Source: Chitinophaga dinghuensis (GTDB lineage: Bacteria > Bacteroidota > Bacteroidia > Chitinophagales > Chitinophagaceae). From it: 64,000 nt of DNA. The stretch covers positions 434,001-498,000 of the forward strand of contig NZ_QLMA01000004.1 of assembly GCF_003259435.1 (NCBI RefSeq), given 5' to 3'. The notes under the pieces are model-generated. The model did not search any database. It was not told where the DNA came from and was given only the letters and a program-made list of their open reading frames with translations. The position numbers and the translations under genes were made by a program. Positions within the stretch are counted from its first letter, which is position 1, and the number at the start of each line of letters is the position of its first letter. Below, one piece after another: positions 26,726 through 35,820 of the stretch.

Positions 26726-26974
26726 TTATTGAAAATCTTGAGTGAAAATGCTACGCAACAAAACCTTAAAATCTGTGTCTCTGGTTTCCGTCTTGAGATG
26801 GGTAATATTGGTAGGGCAGTCGGTACCAACAGATGGAGCATGGATACTGCTGGCACTGATTAAATCGAAAGGAAGTACTCCGGGGGCAACGTTCGACCTG
26901 TGGCTTGCCCACATTTTCCCCCCGCAGGCCACGGCCATCATACCAGCAATATATAACAGAGCAACTTTTTTCAT
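26726..26974 (-). CDS. Small secreted or lipid-anchored protein (82 aa), unknown function
   Basis: Start taken at the ATG at 26974, which gives MKK followed by a hydrophobic stretch and AVACGG, a possible lipobox (Cys17); a longer version would begin inside the aspartokinase gene. The rest is polar with one further cysteine. It lies between the aspartokinase and the TonB-dependent receptor on the same strand, 51 bases before the receptor. No family recognised; the signal-like start makes it more likely real than chance. Confidence 0.5.
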   Translation of the reverse strand: MKKVALLYIAGMMAVACGGKMWASHRSNVAPGVLPFDLISASSIHAPSVGTDCPTNITHLKTETRDTDFKVLLRSIFTQDFQ

Positions 26975-27053
26975 ACCTCGTTTTTTTATAAAGACGCACG
27001 GGTATAAAAAAAGTTGCACATTCATTTTAAAATAATTTTGGCAGAAGATAACT

Positions 27054-28322
27054 TTATTTCTTCCACAACCGCTGAATCGTAGCAGGAGAGCGCTGTTCCA
27101 GCAGAATAGGATGCCCGGAACTAAGCTCTTCCAACAGTCCGTCATGATAATAACGCACAGTCAGCAACTCCAGCCCTTCGTTGTAATTGATCTTGAAATC
27201 GTTATGTAATGTTTTAATCAGGAGTTCTATTTTTTCCGGATTATGATCTATACAGCAGGAGAAGCTGATCGCCCCGTTTTGCATCAGGTTGATCTTGATT
27301 TTCAAACCATGGAAGATCTCATAGATGTCGCTGATCTTCGCCTCGGTAATAAAGGAGTAATCCTTAGACGTTATATGTAGTAACACCTGATTTTTCTTCA
27401 GCACGATGAGCGGCGGCAGATTGCGGAGGTCCGCTACTTCTTTAATCACGGTACCCGGCAGGTTTTTATCCAGGAAACACTTTACATATAAAGGAATCTG
27501 CTTGTTTTGCAGCGGCTTGATCGTTTTAGGGTGGATGACCTGCGCGCCATAGAATGCCATTTCAATCACCTCGCCATAACTGATCTCCGGAATATTCACG
27601 GTATTCTTAAAAAGCTTGGGATCAGCATTTTTCAGACCTTCCACATCTTTCCAGATGGTCTGGCTTTCCGCATTCAGCATATTCGCAAAAACAGCTGCGG
27701 AATAGTCACTCCCTTCTCTGCCCAGGGTAACGCTTTCATTCTGATCGGTAGCGCCAATAAAGCCCTGTGCGATGATAATACCGGTTTCATTGAACATAGG
27801 CATTACCTTCTCTGTCACCTGACGCTGGGTATATGCCCAGTCAATATTACCATCCCTGAAGTTATCATCTGTACGGAAAATGTCTCTGACATCCAGCCAG
27901 GTATTGTGAATACCTACGGTATTGAAATAGGCGCTCACAATGGCAGTACTGAGCAATTCGCCCATACTTACCAGCTGATCGTAGTAATAATCATATGCCC
28001 GCATAGGTTTCTCGCCGAGGGTCCATTCTGCTTCAGTGAAGAACTGCTGGAGCTGTACAAACAGAGGATTTTCCCGGGTGCCCAGCAATAATTCCGCTAT
28101 TTGTATGTGCTGCTGCTCAATGTTATAAAGCAACTGTGCAGCGATTTCCCGCTTCCGCAGATAAAAGTTCTGTGCAACTTTTTCCAGCTCATTGGTCGTT
28201 TTACCCATGGCAGAAATAACGATCAACAGCTTGTCATCTGGGTAAGACTGTATAATCTGCCCTACCTGGCGAATACGTTCAACACTTTCTAAACTTGCGC
28301 CTCCGAACTTGAAAACCTTCAT
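27054..28322 (-). CDS. lysC: Aspartate kinase (monofunctional, divergent type)
   Basis: Makes aspartyl phosphate for lysine, threonine and methionine synthesis. 422 residues. N-terminal KFGGASLES (residues 4-12) in place of the usual KFGGTSV; substrate loop LGREGSDYSAAVFA near residues 205-220; C-terminal ACT region (about 300-410). It resembles the Bacteroidota LysC branch that is separate from ThrA. Divergently oriented from fbp, 147 bases away. A feedback inhibitor cannot be named from sequence, and the symbol is by family only. Confidence 0.87.
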   Translation of the reverse strand: MKVFKFGGASLESVERIRQVGQIIQSYPDDKLLIVISAMGKTTNELEKVAQNFYLRKREIAAQLLYNIEQQHIQIAELLLGTRENPLFVQLQQFFTEAEWTLGEKPMRAYDYYYDQLVSMGELLSTAIVSAYFNTVGIHNTWLDVRDIFRTDDNFRDGNIDWAYTQRQVTEKVMPMFNETGIIIAQGFIGATDQNESVTLGREGSDYSAAVFANMLNAESQTIWKDVEGLKNADPKLFKNTVNIPEISYGEVIEMAFYGAQVIHPKTIKPLQNKQIPLYVKCFLDKNLPGTVIKEVADLRNLPPLIVLKKNQVLLHITSKDYSFITEAKISDIYEIFHGLKIKINLMQNGAISFSCCIDHNPEKIELLIKTLHNDFKINYNEGLELLTVRYYHDGLLEELSSGHPILLEQRSPATIQRLWKK

Positions 28323-28469
28323 ATGATAGTTTAAATTCTATTAAAAAAATATTCGGCAAAGTAAGGCAAGTTTAGAATTGTTTTAAAATCTGTTTACAGA
28401 GAAATGACAGTTTCATTAAAATAAAATCCATTTGCTGTAAATTCGCCCGGAAACATAGTTAGTAGCGTT

Positions 28470-29483
28470 ATGAATCACAAGGAAAGAGTAATGACCTTGG
28501 ATGAGTTCACCATCCAGGAATTACGAAATTATCCCGGTGCAACCGGTCAGCTCTCCGGTTTATTGCGAGATATAGGTCTCGCTGCCAAAAGGGTGAATGT
28601 GGAAGTAAACAAAGCCGGAATAGCGGATATTCTCGGCGAAGTAGGAAAAACCAATGTCCAGGGCGAATCTGTGAAGAAGCTGGACGAATTTGCGAACGAT
28701 CAGTTTATTGCTTCTCTCAGAACCAGCATTTACTGCTGTGGCGTGGCCTCCGAAGAGGAAGAGAACTTCATCGCATTCACAGACGAACACTCCAGGAAAT
28801 CCAAATATGTTGTTTTAATGGACCCCCTCGATGGCTCCAGCAACATTGATGTAAACGTTTCCATCGGTACTATTTTCTCCGTTTACCGCCGTTTATCACC
28901 GGAAGGAGAGGAATGTAACCTGGAAGACTTCCTGCAACCTGGTACGCAGCAAATCGCTGCTGGTTATATCATCTACGGTTCTTCTACCATGATGGTATAT
29001 GCCACCCGTCGTAGCGTGCAGGGCTTTACACTGGACCCTTCCATCGGAGAGTTCTGCCTGTCCCACCCAAATCTGAAATGTCCTCCTGAAAGCGATATTT
29101 TCTCTGTAAACATGGGGTATTATCACCTCTATGATGAGAATATCAGGCATTCTATTGACCATTTTATGGCCCGCAATGAAAACGACCGCATCTATCGCCA
29201 TCGTTTTGTTGGCTGTATGGTGGCGGAGATTCATCGTACGCTGATCCAGGGCGGTATCTTTATGTATCCGGCCTTTGGCAAGTGGAAAGCAGGACGTCTG
29301 CGCCTTTGCTATGAATGTAATCCGATGTCTTTCCTCATGGAGAAAGCCGGTGGCGTAGCGATGGCCAATGGCCGCCAGCGCCTGCTGGAGCTGAAACCTG
29401 TTCAGTTACACCAGCGTGTGCCAATCTTCATTGGGTCCAAAAACATGGTGGATACCTGGCAGGATATTGTCAATAAAAAGTAG
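28470..29483 (+). CDS. fbp: Fructose-1,6-bisphosphatase class I
   Basis: Hydrolyses fructose 1,6-bisphosphate to fructose 6-phosphate in gluconeogenesis; cytosolic, Mg-dependent. 337 residues, normal length. Metal-binding motif VLMDPLDGSSNIDVNVSIGTIFS at about residues 113-135, upstream acidic ASEEEE near residues 93-98, and the C-terminal substrate motif CYECNPMSFLMEKAGG at about 279-295. A TAAATTCG at 28438-28445 is a possible -7 element. Confidence 0.96.
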   Translation: MNHKERVMTLDEFTIQELRNYPGATGQLSGLLRDIGLAAKRVNVEVNKAGIADILGEVGKTNVQGESVKKLDEFANDQFIASLRTSIYCCGVASEEEENFIAFTDEHSRKSKYVVLMDPLDGSSNIDVNVSIGTIFSVYRRLSPEGEECNLEDFLQPGTQQIAAGYIIYGSSTMMVYATRRSVQGFTLDPSIGEFCLSHPNLKCPPESDIFSVNMGYYHLYDENIRHSIDHFMARNENDRIYRHRFVGCMVAEIHRTLIQGGIFMYPAFGKWKAGRLRLCYECNPMSFLMEKAGGVAMANGRQRLLELKPVQLHQRVPIFIGSKNMVDTWQDIVNKK

Positions 29484-29517
29484 CACAACTTTTACCGTAT
29501 ATTAATGCATCTGAAAG

Positions 29518-29550
29518 ACCCGTTTCTGCTCATCAGAGACGGGTTTTTCT
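29518..29550 (+). terminator. Terminator after fbp
   Basis: 11-bp stem ACCCGTTTCTG/CAGAGACGGGT with one G-U pair and a short loop, then a T-rich tail. It argues against the upstream start (29505) for the next gene. Confidence 0.85.
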
Positions 29551-29567
29551 TTATATTTAGGGAATAT

Positions 29568-30230
29568 ATGCCAACACGTCTTCCATATGATCCCGCTGAT
29601 CCCTTCCTGGTAGAAACCTGGCTGAAAGGCTGGGCTATTGCTCGTGGTACCATGGGGCCTGTGCCGGATCAGGGTGGATTCCGCATTGATGTTGGCTGGC
29701 CGGATCAACTGGTCCGATATGTTTTTCCGCAGCTATGCGCCGGATGGCAAGACCTCCAGCACACCATAGACCAACCATACATTTTTCTGAAAGTCTGCGC
29801 CACACCGGAGCAAATTCGTCCTTTACTACTGCCCCCATGGGAAATTTGTCCTCCCGGTTTTATGATGAGGAAAATATGGGGCGACCGCCAGGCCGCTGTT
29901 CAATTGCCCTCCTCCTATTATATGGAAACCACTCCAGGAGCCACTCCTAAAGCAAGGATCTTCACTTCGTCCGGCGAACTGGCCGCTCTGGGCAGCATTG
30001 CTATGGTAGGGGAGTATGCCATTTTTGACCGTATAGCCACCGAACCAGCCCATCAACGCAAAGGCCTGGGCTCCGCGGTCATGACAGCCCTTAGTAACAT
30101 GGTAATACAGCAGGGCGCTACCACAGGATTACTGGTTGCCACCACCCAGGGAAAAGCGCTGTATTCCACCTTAAACTGGGAATTATATGCGCCCTATACC
30201 ACCATTGTAATACCAGCTGCAGACCGATAA
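29568..30230 (+). CDS. GNAT family N-acetyltransferase
   Basis: 220 residues from the ATG at 29568, placed after the fbp terminator. The C-terminal GNAT fold (about 120-215) has the acetyl-CoA loop HQRKGLGSAV and the strand IATEPAH before it; the N-terminal 110 residues are less conserved. The acceptor is unknown. Confidence 0.82.
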   Translation: MPTRLPYDPADPFLVETWLKGWAIARGTMGPVPDQGGFRIDVGWPDQLVRYVFPQLCAGWQDLQHTIDQPYIFLKVCATPEQIRPLLLPPWEICPPGFMMRKIWGDRQAAVQLPSSYYMETTPGATPKARIFTSSGELAALGSIAMVGEYAIFDRIATEPAHQRKGLGSAVMTALSNMVIQQGATTGLLVATTQGKALYSTLNWELYAPYTTIVIPAADR

Positions 30231-30357
30231 CTACGTGTCTCCCAAAAAAAATATCAGACAAACACATACATTTCTGCGCAAAAAATAAACCTTGGCATAA
30301 TTTTTTAGTCAGTGCTATAAACACATTAATCATTTTTTATTATTAACCATTATTTTT

Positions 30358-30846
30358 ATGTTCGTTTTGAAAGGCCGCAGTATTCTTACATTTCTGGTAG
30401 TCCTCTTTAGCGCTTTCCAGGTAAGCGCATGTTCTCACGCTACCACCCGTCAGGCCTCCGACGAGGGCGGCAATACGATGGAGGAACAAATCCTCTATTA
30501 CACCAACCGTTTCAGGGCTTCCAAAGGATTAAAACCATTACAGCTGGATAGCTATTGCAGTCAGCAGGCGGCGCGTCATAGTCGCGATATGGCGGATGGC
30601 AGTACCGGCTTCGGTCATGAAGGCTTCGAAGACCGTGTGGCGAACATTTCTAAAAAAATGGGACGTGTAGGATCTGCCGCTGAAAACGTGGCCTATGGCA
30701 CCCTCAGCGCAGAAGCAGTGGTAGACGGATGGATTAAAAGTCCGGGCCACCGCAAAAACATGCTGGGAGATTACAATCTGATAGGCATCGGCTCCGCCAG
30801 AAGTGGCCGCATCACCTTTTTTACCCAGGTATTCATCAAGAAATAA
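30358..30846 (+). CDS. CAP/SCP-domain lipoprotein
   Basis: 162 residues with a signal peptide and lipobox VSAC (Cys25). The CAP domain (about 42-160) shows LYYTNRFRASKGLKPL, ARHSRDMA, HEGFEDRV, AENVAYG and GWIKSPGHRKNML, as in bacterial YkwD-type proteins. Function of bacterial CAP proteins is mostly unknown. A long palindromic terminator follows. Confidence 0.9.
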   Translation: MFVLKGRSILTFLVVLFSAFQVSACSHATTRQASDEGGNTMEEQILYYTNRFRASKGLKPLQLDSYCSQQAARHSRDMADGSTGFGHEGFEDRVANISKKMGRVGSAAENVAYGTLSAEAVVDGWIKSPGHRKNMLGDYNLIGIGSARSGRITFFTQVFIKK

Positions 30847-30871
30847 AATATTTATTTCGGCTTACACATCT

Positions 30872-30910
30872 GATAAAGGCAAGTCTGTACAGACTTGCCT
30901 TTATCTTTTC
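30872..30910 (+). terminator. Terminator after the CAP gene
   Basis: 16-bp perfect stem (30872-30887 and 30890-30905) with a TA loop and a T-rich end. Confidence 0.9.
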
Positions 30911-30934
30911 CTAATTAATGTCTAATTTGGCGGC

Positions 30935-31699
30935 ATGGAAAAGAAGAAAATCATCGAGGTCAGCAACCTGGTGAAAAAATACGGAGAGTTTACCGCAGTG
31001 AAAGGGCTCAGTTTTGAGGTGTATGAAGGTGAAATCTTCGGCCTGCTCGGTCCCAACGGCGCAGGAAAATCTACTACACTTGAAATCATCGAAACCCTCC
31101 GGGAAAAAACCAGCGGCACCGTAAATGTAGACGGCTTCGACCTGGATCAATCCCCTGGAGAAATCAAAAAAATCATAGGCGTACAACTCCAAAGCTCCGG
31201 CTATTATCCCAACCTGAAATTGACGGAACTCATTGAAATGTTCGGCGGATTGTACAACCAACCGGTGGACCCTATCCAGCTGCTGGGTATGTTCAATCTC
31301 TCCGACAAAGCCAACGCTAAATATAAAGAGCTTTCTGGCGGCCAGAAACAACGTTTCTCCATCGCTACCACGCTCATCAATAAACCGCGCATCATCTTCC
31401 TGGATGAACCCACCACCGGCCTGGACCCTCAAGCGAGAAGAAGTCTGTGGGACCTGATCCTGGAGGTACGCGCACAAGGCACTACTGTGGTAATCACCAC
31501 TCACTACATGGATGAAGCAGAATTCCTCTGCGATCGCTGCGCCATCGTAGACAGCGGTAATATCATTGCGCTGGCTTCCCCGGATGCATTGATAGACCAG
31601 CTGGTATCACAAGGGTTTGAGCGTAAAAAGGAAGTGAAAAAAGCAAACCTGGAAGATGTATTCATTCATCTGACAGGAAAAGAATTACGAGAAGACTAA
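30935..31699 (+). CDS. ABC transporter ATP-binding protein (DrrA-like), without an adjacent permease
   Basis: 254 residues: Walker A GPNGAGKST (about 47-55), Q-loop VQLQSSG, signature LSGGQKQR (about 132-139), Walker B IIFLDEPTTGLDP, and a switch His in TTHYMDEAE. It is of the drug/antibiotic-export ATPase kind. The next gene encodes a DinB-fold protein rather than the expected permease, so the membrane partner must be elsewhere. The ATG is 24 bases after a terminator and just after a TCTAATTTGG promoter-like stretch (30919-30928), giving a near-leaderless mRNA. Confidence 0.93.
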   Translation: MEKKKIIEVSNLVKKYGEFTAVKGLSFEVYEGEIFGLLGPNGAGKSTTLEIIETLREKTSGTVNVDGFDLDQSPGEIKKIIGVQLQSSGYYPNLKLTELIEMFGGLYNQPVDPIQLLGMFNLSDKANAKYKELSGGQKQRFSIATTLINKPRIIFLDEPTTGLDPQARRSLWDLILEVRAQGTTVVITTHYMDEAEFLCDRCAIVDSGNIIALASPDALIDQLVSQGFERKKEVKKANLEDVFIHLTGKELRED

Positions 31700-31712
31700 T
31701 TAACATACCGTA

Positions 31713-32243
31713 ATGGAAGCACTGCAATACCCCATCGGCCGCTTTCAGGCGAAAGTGGATTATACGCCGGATGAATTAAACGGCTTTATCAATGATATCC
31801 GTTATCTGCCCGCTCTGTTGGAAACAGTGATACAAAACATGGATGAAGCGCAGCTGCAAACGCCCTACAGACCTGATGGCTGGACAGTGGCACAACTTGT
31901 CCATCATGTGGCTGATAGTCACCTCAACGCCTATACGCGTTTGAAACTGGCACTCACCGAAGATGTTCCAACGATCAAAGTATACGAGGAAAAAGCATGG
32001 GCAGAACTGCCGGATGTCTTCACCGTACCTACTAACGTATCTGTCACCTTATTACATGCGCTCCATGCCCGCTGGGTGGCTTGTCTGAAAGCTATTACGC
32101 CGGAGCAGTGGGAGCGTACGTTCTATCATCCGGAACATAAGAAAGAATTCAACATTAAAACGATTACCGCAATGTATGCCTGGCACGGCCTGCATCATGT
32201 GGCGCACATTACTGCGTTGAAGGAAAGAATGAACTGGGAATAA
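31713..32243 (+). CDS. DinB-fold YfiT-like putative bacillithiol S-transferase
   Basis: 176 residues; a four-helix DinB fold with likely metal-binding histidines in VHHVADSHLNAY (near residues 65-73) and WHGLHHVAHI (near 155-165). It matches the YfiT/BstA group, linked to bacillithiol-dependent conjugation. BshB1, a bacillithiol synthesis enzyme, is at 47579, which fits. The gene follows the ABC ATPase after 13 bases and precedes the Nudix gene by 3 bases, forming an operon. Confidence 0.85.
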   Translation: MEALQYPIGRFQAKVDYTPDELNGFINDIRYLPALLETVIQNMDEAQLQTPYRPDGWTVAQLVHHVADSHLNAYTRLKLALTEDVPTIKVYEEKAWAELPDVFTVPTNVSVTLLHALHARWVACLKAITPEQWERTFYHPEHKKEFNIKTITAMYAWHGLHHVAHITALKERMNWE

Positions 32244-32246
32244 TTT

Positions 32247-32813
32247 ATGGCAATGAATAACATGGATTGGAAATTACTGTCATCAGAATACCTGCATAGG
32301 GATACCTGGCTGACAGCCAGAAAGGATGTTTGTGAAACTCCGGACGGACGAATCGTTGAACCGTACTATGTCCTGGAATATAACGACTGGGTAAACGGCC
32401 TTGCACTCACAGAAGACGGCCAGGCGATTATGATCCGCCAGTACCGTCACGGCGTGCGTAAAACCATCATTGAGATACCGGCAGGTACCATGGATGATAC
32501 CGATCCTTCTCCTGCTTTTGCGATGGAAAGGGAACTGATGGAAGAAACAGGGTATAGCTTCAAGGAAATTATCCCGTTAGGTAGCGTTTCCGCTAATCCA
32601 GGTTCTACTAATAACCTCACCCATATGTTCCTGGCAACTGGCGGCGTAAAGGTGAGAGAACAGCAATTGGATCACAATGAGCAAATAGAAGTAGTGCTCA
32701 TGTCTATGGAAGAACTGCAGCAACTAATCAAAGACAATCAGCTGCTGCAAAGTCTGCATGTAACCTGTGTATTTTATGCATTAATGCACCTGAACAGGTT
32801 ACAAATGAAATAG
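32247..32813 (+). CDS. Nudix hydrolase
   Basis: 188 residues. The Nudix helix is recognisable as the REL-MEET-GY stretch at about residues 92-101, preceded by EIPAGTMDD; the first box glutamate is not in its usual position, so the fit to GX5EX7REUXEEXGU is imperfect. Probably an ADP-ribose or related NDP-sugar pyrophosphatase. It is the last gene of the ABC/YfiT operon; its stop abuts the end of the convergent folC gene with no gap. Confidence 0.85.
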   Translation: MAMNNMDWKLLSSEYLHRDTWLTARKDVCETPDGRIVEPYYVLEYNDWVNGLALTEDGQAIMIRQYRHGVRKTIIEIPAGTMDDTDPSPAFAMERELMEETGYSFKEIIPLGSVSANPGSTNNLTHMFLATGGVKVREQQLDHNEQIEVVLMSMEELQQLIKDNQLLQSLHVTCVFYALMHLNRLQMK

Positions 32814-34109
32814 CTATAACGCTTCTGCTACGATAAAGCAACTGCCGCAAACGAGGATCATATCATCTTTCTCTGCATGTTGTTTCGCGGCTTGCAGTGC
32901 ATGTTGTACAGTAGGATAGGCCTTGCCGTCCAAACCATGTGCTGCAGCCATTTCTGTGAGCGTCACCTCATCCAATGCCCTTGGCAGCTGGGCTTTACAG
33001 AAATAATAGTGTGCATTGCCGGGAAATAAAGGCAGCACTTTCTCCACCTCTTTATCTTTCACAAAGCCGGTAACAATATGCAGACTGGTATAGGTCATAT
33101 GTCGCAATTGCTGCATAATTTCGATGATGCCAGCTTCATTATGCCCTACGTCCAGTACTGTCAGAGGATGTTGATTCACCACTTCCCATCTGCCACGCAA
33201 ACCTGTTAATCGTTTTACATGTGCGAGGGCCGTGCTGATATGCTCTTCCGTGATTTGCCAGCCTCGTTGTTGCATGATCTGTACAACCGACAAAACGCCC
33301 ATTACATTTTTCTCCTGGTACTGACCATTCAGATCCAGTTTATAATGACGGGTTTCTTGCTTTCGTATATTCAGTAACGTTAAATCCAGATGGGTATTAG
33401 TGATCTTTGTCCCGTTGGCGGCCCCCATCCATTCTTCATCTGCAAAGTGCAGTGGCGCACCTGTTGCAGCGGCTTTCTGGATAAAAACATCTTTGGTTTC
33501 TGATTGCCTTTCGCTGATCACAGCAGGAATGCCTGCTTTTATAATACCCGCTTTTTCTCCTGCAATAAGCGGTAAGGTATCGCCCAGCAGATTTTTATGA
33601 TCGTAGCTGATATTGGTGATCAATGACGCTTCCGGGGTGATCACGTTGGTACTGTCTATCCGGCCGCCTAAACCTACTTCAATAATAGCAATATCCACCT
33701 GCTCCGTTGCAAAATGCTCAAAGGCCATGGCTACGGTCAGCTCAAAGAAGGAAGGATTGATTTTTTCAATTTCCGGCTTCATGCGCTCCGTAAAATCAAT
33801 GACAAATTGCTCGCTGACCATTTGTCCGTTGATTTTGATACGCTCCCGGAAATCCAGCAGATGCGGGGACGTATATAATCCTGTTTTATAACCTGCCTGC
33901 TGGAAGATGGCTGCCAGCATATGGCTGGAAGAACCTTTACCATTAGTGCCGGCAACATGAATGGATTTGAATTTTTTATGTGGATTGTCTATCGCCTCCA
34001 GCAAGGCTATCGTGTTGTCCAGGTCTTTCCTAAAGGCACTTTCGCCTACCTTGGTAAACATAGGTAACCGCTGAAAGAGGAAGTCCAATGTCTCTTGATA
34101 CTTTTGCAT
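32814..34109 (-). CDS. folC: Bifunctional folylpolyglutamate synthase/dihydrofolate synthase
   Basis: Adds glutamate to dihydropteroate and folates; cytosolic Mur-ligase-type enzyme. 431 residues. ATP-binding P-loop GTNGKGSSSHML near residues 54-65, central YDHKNLLG of the Mur-ligase family, and C-terminal DVGHNEAG with the conserved His. One gene very likely does both reactions. Ends exactly next to the convergent Nudix gene. Confidence 0.95.
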   Translation of the reverse strand: MQKYQETLDFLFQRLPMFTKVGESAFRKDLDNTIALLEAIDNPHKKFKSIHVAGTNGKGSSSHMLAAIFQQAGYKTGLYTSPHLLDFRERIKINGQMVSEQFVIDFTERMKPEIEKINPSFFELTVAMAFEHFATEQVDIAIIEVGLGGRIDSTNVITPEASLITNISYDHKNLLGDTLPLIAGEKAGIIKAGIPAVISERQSETKDVFIQKAAATGAPLHFADEEWMGAANGTKITNTHLDLTLLNIRKQETRHYKLDLNGQYQEKNVMGVLSVVQIMQQRGWQITEEHISTALAHVKRLTGLRGRWEVVNQHPLTVLDVGHNEAGIIEIMQQLRHMTYTSLHIVTGFVKDKEVEKVLPLFPGNAHYYFCKAQLPRALDEVTLTEMAAAHGLDGKAYPTVQHALQAAKQHAEKDDMILVCGSCFIVAEAL

Positions 34110-34162
34110 GACTCATTAATCTCAGGCGAAGATAAAAATTCCTGCAATTACAAGCGCATACC

Positions 34163-35644
34163 TTAATTGCTATTGGCCGGACAGCGGGTTTGTCTTTTCC
34201 GCATATGGAATATACCGCCGCCATTCGCATCGCTCTTCTTAAATATCGGGATGTATCGCAGGGCAACATATGCGTCTGCATGATCCAGGCGACGTCGGAA
34301 GAGGTTGGTGAACAGGGAATAAGAACCCAGCATCAAAGGGCCAATGCGGATACCTGCGCCTACATCCGCCTGCCCGTTGTGATTTAGGACAATAGGCATG
34401 GCTGCCCCAAAGTACTCCACTTCGTAACGGGGAGTAACCTGTATCTGGGTCATGCCATAGGTTTTGTAAATATTATGCTTGCCGCCATTCATGGCAATAT
34501 CCGCATTGGCAGATACAAAGAAGCGGTCGTCTATATTGTAATCGCCCATCAGATGCAGCATGGTTGGCAGTGCCATCCTGAAATCGCTGGCAGAAGCTAC
34601 TGGCGTGAAAGCCTTATTCAATTGGGCAGCATACTGCTTCAGGCTTTGATTTTTCTTGTAAGTTAAGTCTTTGGGATCTATATGATCTGTTTGCAGCAGG
34701 AGGTCGGTATTTGAAGGGGCTTTGTTGTAACCAATGCTACCGATGTCGGTAATGGAAACGCCTACACGAAATTGATAAGCATCTGAAGAGGGATTCCAGT
34801 GGTCGCCTACATAATCTCCGAAACCGTCATTATCCGGGCGGTATTCATAAATTAGTCCCAGATCAGCTCCAAAGCCGGAATTACGGCCAATTTTAAGGTT
34901 ACTGATAGTAGGTTTAGCCCAATGGTCCAGATTTTCAGAGTAGCCATATCGCATGGTACCTTTACTAATGCTACCGTCCCGGGTGGAGTTAAACTGAAAA
35001 GTAGTATTGTCTACAGAAGCATACCCCGCTGCTATTCCGCTGAGGTATTTTAAGGTGATACCTCCTTTCCAGACGCCGCCATAGCTGTTGCGCAATATGC
35101 GCGCATAGCTGAAGCCGAATTCATTCCAAATGTTGGAGGCTACGGCAGCATGTTCAATGGTGTAGTTATTGCCTTTATAGTTTGGATTCGGAAAATTATC
35201 GCCAAAGAAGTTAGCGAGGGGAGTAGGGAGATTACCGCCGTTGCTACTACTACGGATACGCCAGATAAAGGATACGGTCTGTTTCTCATCGATAGAATAC
35301 ATGAGGGAGGGCATCATGATTTCTGCCATTTCCCATCCGTTTTGCTTCCTTCTGGCCGCCGTATCCAGGAAAAAATCCTGATTCTTGCGGAGAGTGTCAT
35401 ATGCGCTTGAAAAGATAGCTTTTTTAGTAAGGCTCATGTAGGTATTTCCTGCTTTGGCATCTGCGCCAAAAATATTCAGGTCCCATTTATAGCGGGTGGC
35501 GGCAGCGCTGGCAGGGTTGTACATGATGCCGTAAACGCCGGCATAATTACTCTGATGGAAGCCTGTAAAAGTCTGCGCTGTGGCTGCAGCAGTACATGCG
35601 AGCGCAGTGACTGTGCTCAATAAGATACGGTTAATAATCTTCAT
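34163..35644 (-). CDS. DUF5723 family secreted or outer-membrane protein
   Basis: 493 residues from the ATG at 35644, preferred because it starts a clean signal peptide (MKIINRILLST..., cleavage after ATA); a longer frame to 35701 includes a 5' hairpin. Many alternating strands (for example FGFSYARIL, GGITLKYLSGIAAGYA, FRVGVSITDIG) suggest a beta-barrel with an N-terminal NPASAAATRYKWDLNIFG as in DUF5723. Function unknown. It is followed by folC after 53 bases, probably in one transcript. Confidence 0.75.
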   Translation of the reverse strand: MKIINRILLSTVTALACTAAATAQTFTGFHQSNYAGVYGIMYNPASAAATRYKWDLNIFGADAKAGNTYMSLTKKAIFSSAYDTLRKNQDFFLDTAARRKQNGWEMAEIMMPSLMYSIDEKQTVSFIWRIRSSSNGGNLPTPLANFFGDNFPNPNYKGNNYTIEHAAVASNIWNEFGFSYARILRNSYGGVWKGGITLKYLSGIAAGYASVDNTTFQFNSTRDGSISKGTMRYGYSENLDHWAKPTISNLKIGRNSGFGADLGLIYEYRPDNDGFGDYVGDHWNPSSDAYQFRVGVSITDIGSIGYNKAPSNTDLLLQTDHIDPKDLTYKKNQSLKQYAAQLNKAFTPVASASDFRMALPTMLHLMGDYNIDDRFFVSANADIAMNGGKHNIYKTYGMTQIQVTPRYEVEYFGAAMPIVLNHNGQADVGAGIRIGPLMLGSYSLFTNLFRRRLDHADAYVALRYIPIFKKSDANGGGIFHMRKRQTRCPANSN

Positions 35645-35681
35645 TTGCTGGCAAAAAGTAGGTAAAACAGGTGTTTTCGAT

Positions 35682-35700
35682 TGCACAGTTCGACTGTGCA
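35682..35700 (-). other. Hairpin upstream of the DUF5723 gene
   Basis: TGCACAG/CTGTGCA stem of 7 bp with loop TTCGA, in the gap between the tonB-like gene and the DUF5723 gene. No U-run follows on the minus strand. Possible weak terminator or mRNA stabiliser. Confidence 0.4.
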
Positions 35701-35820
35701 TTTGTGCTCAAAGTTTTCACAGGTGTTAGTTGTTTAGGACAGTACAAGACATACTGGTTGGAATCAGGTATATTGCTTATCCTTCTTCCTCATACTTCAC
35801 ATCACAATATTTGGTATACG

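Noticed and set aside
26975..27145. Upstream extension of the 82-aa secreted protein
   Set aside because: The extension starts inside the aspartokinase gene and destroys the signal-peptide start, so the internal ATG at 26974 was used.
29505..29567. Longer N-terminus for the GNAT protein
   Set aside because: It would encode the fbp terminator hairpin; the ATG at 29568 avoids this.
30935..31699. Complete ABC exporter operon
   Set aside because: No permease gene lies on either side.
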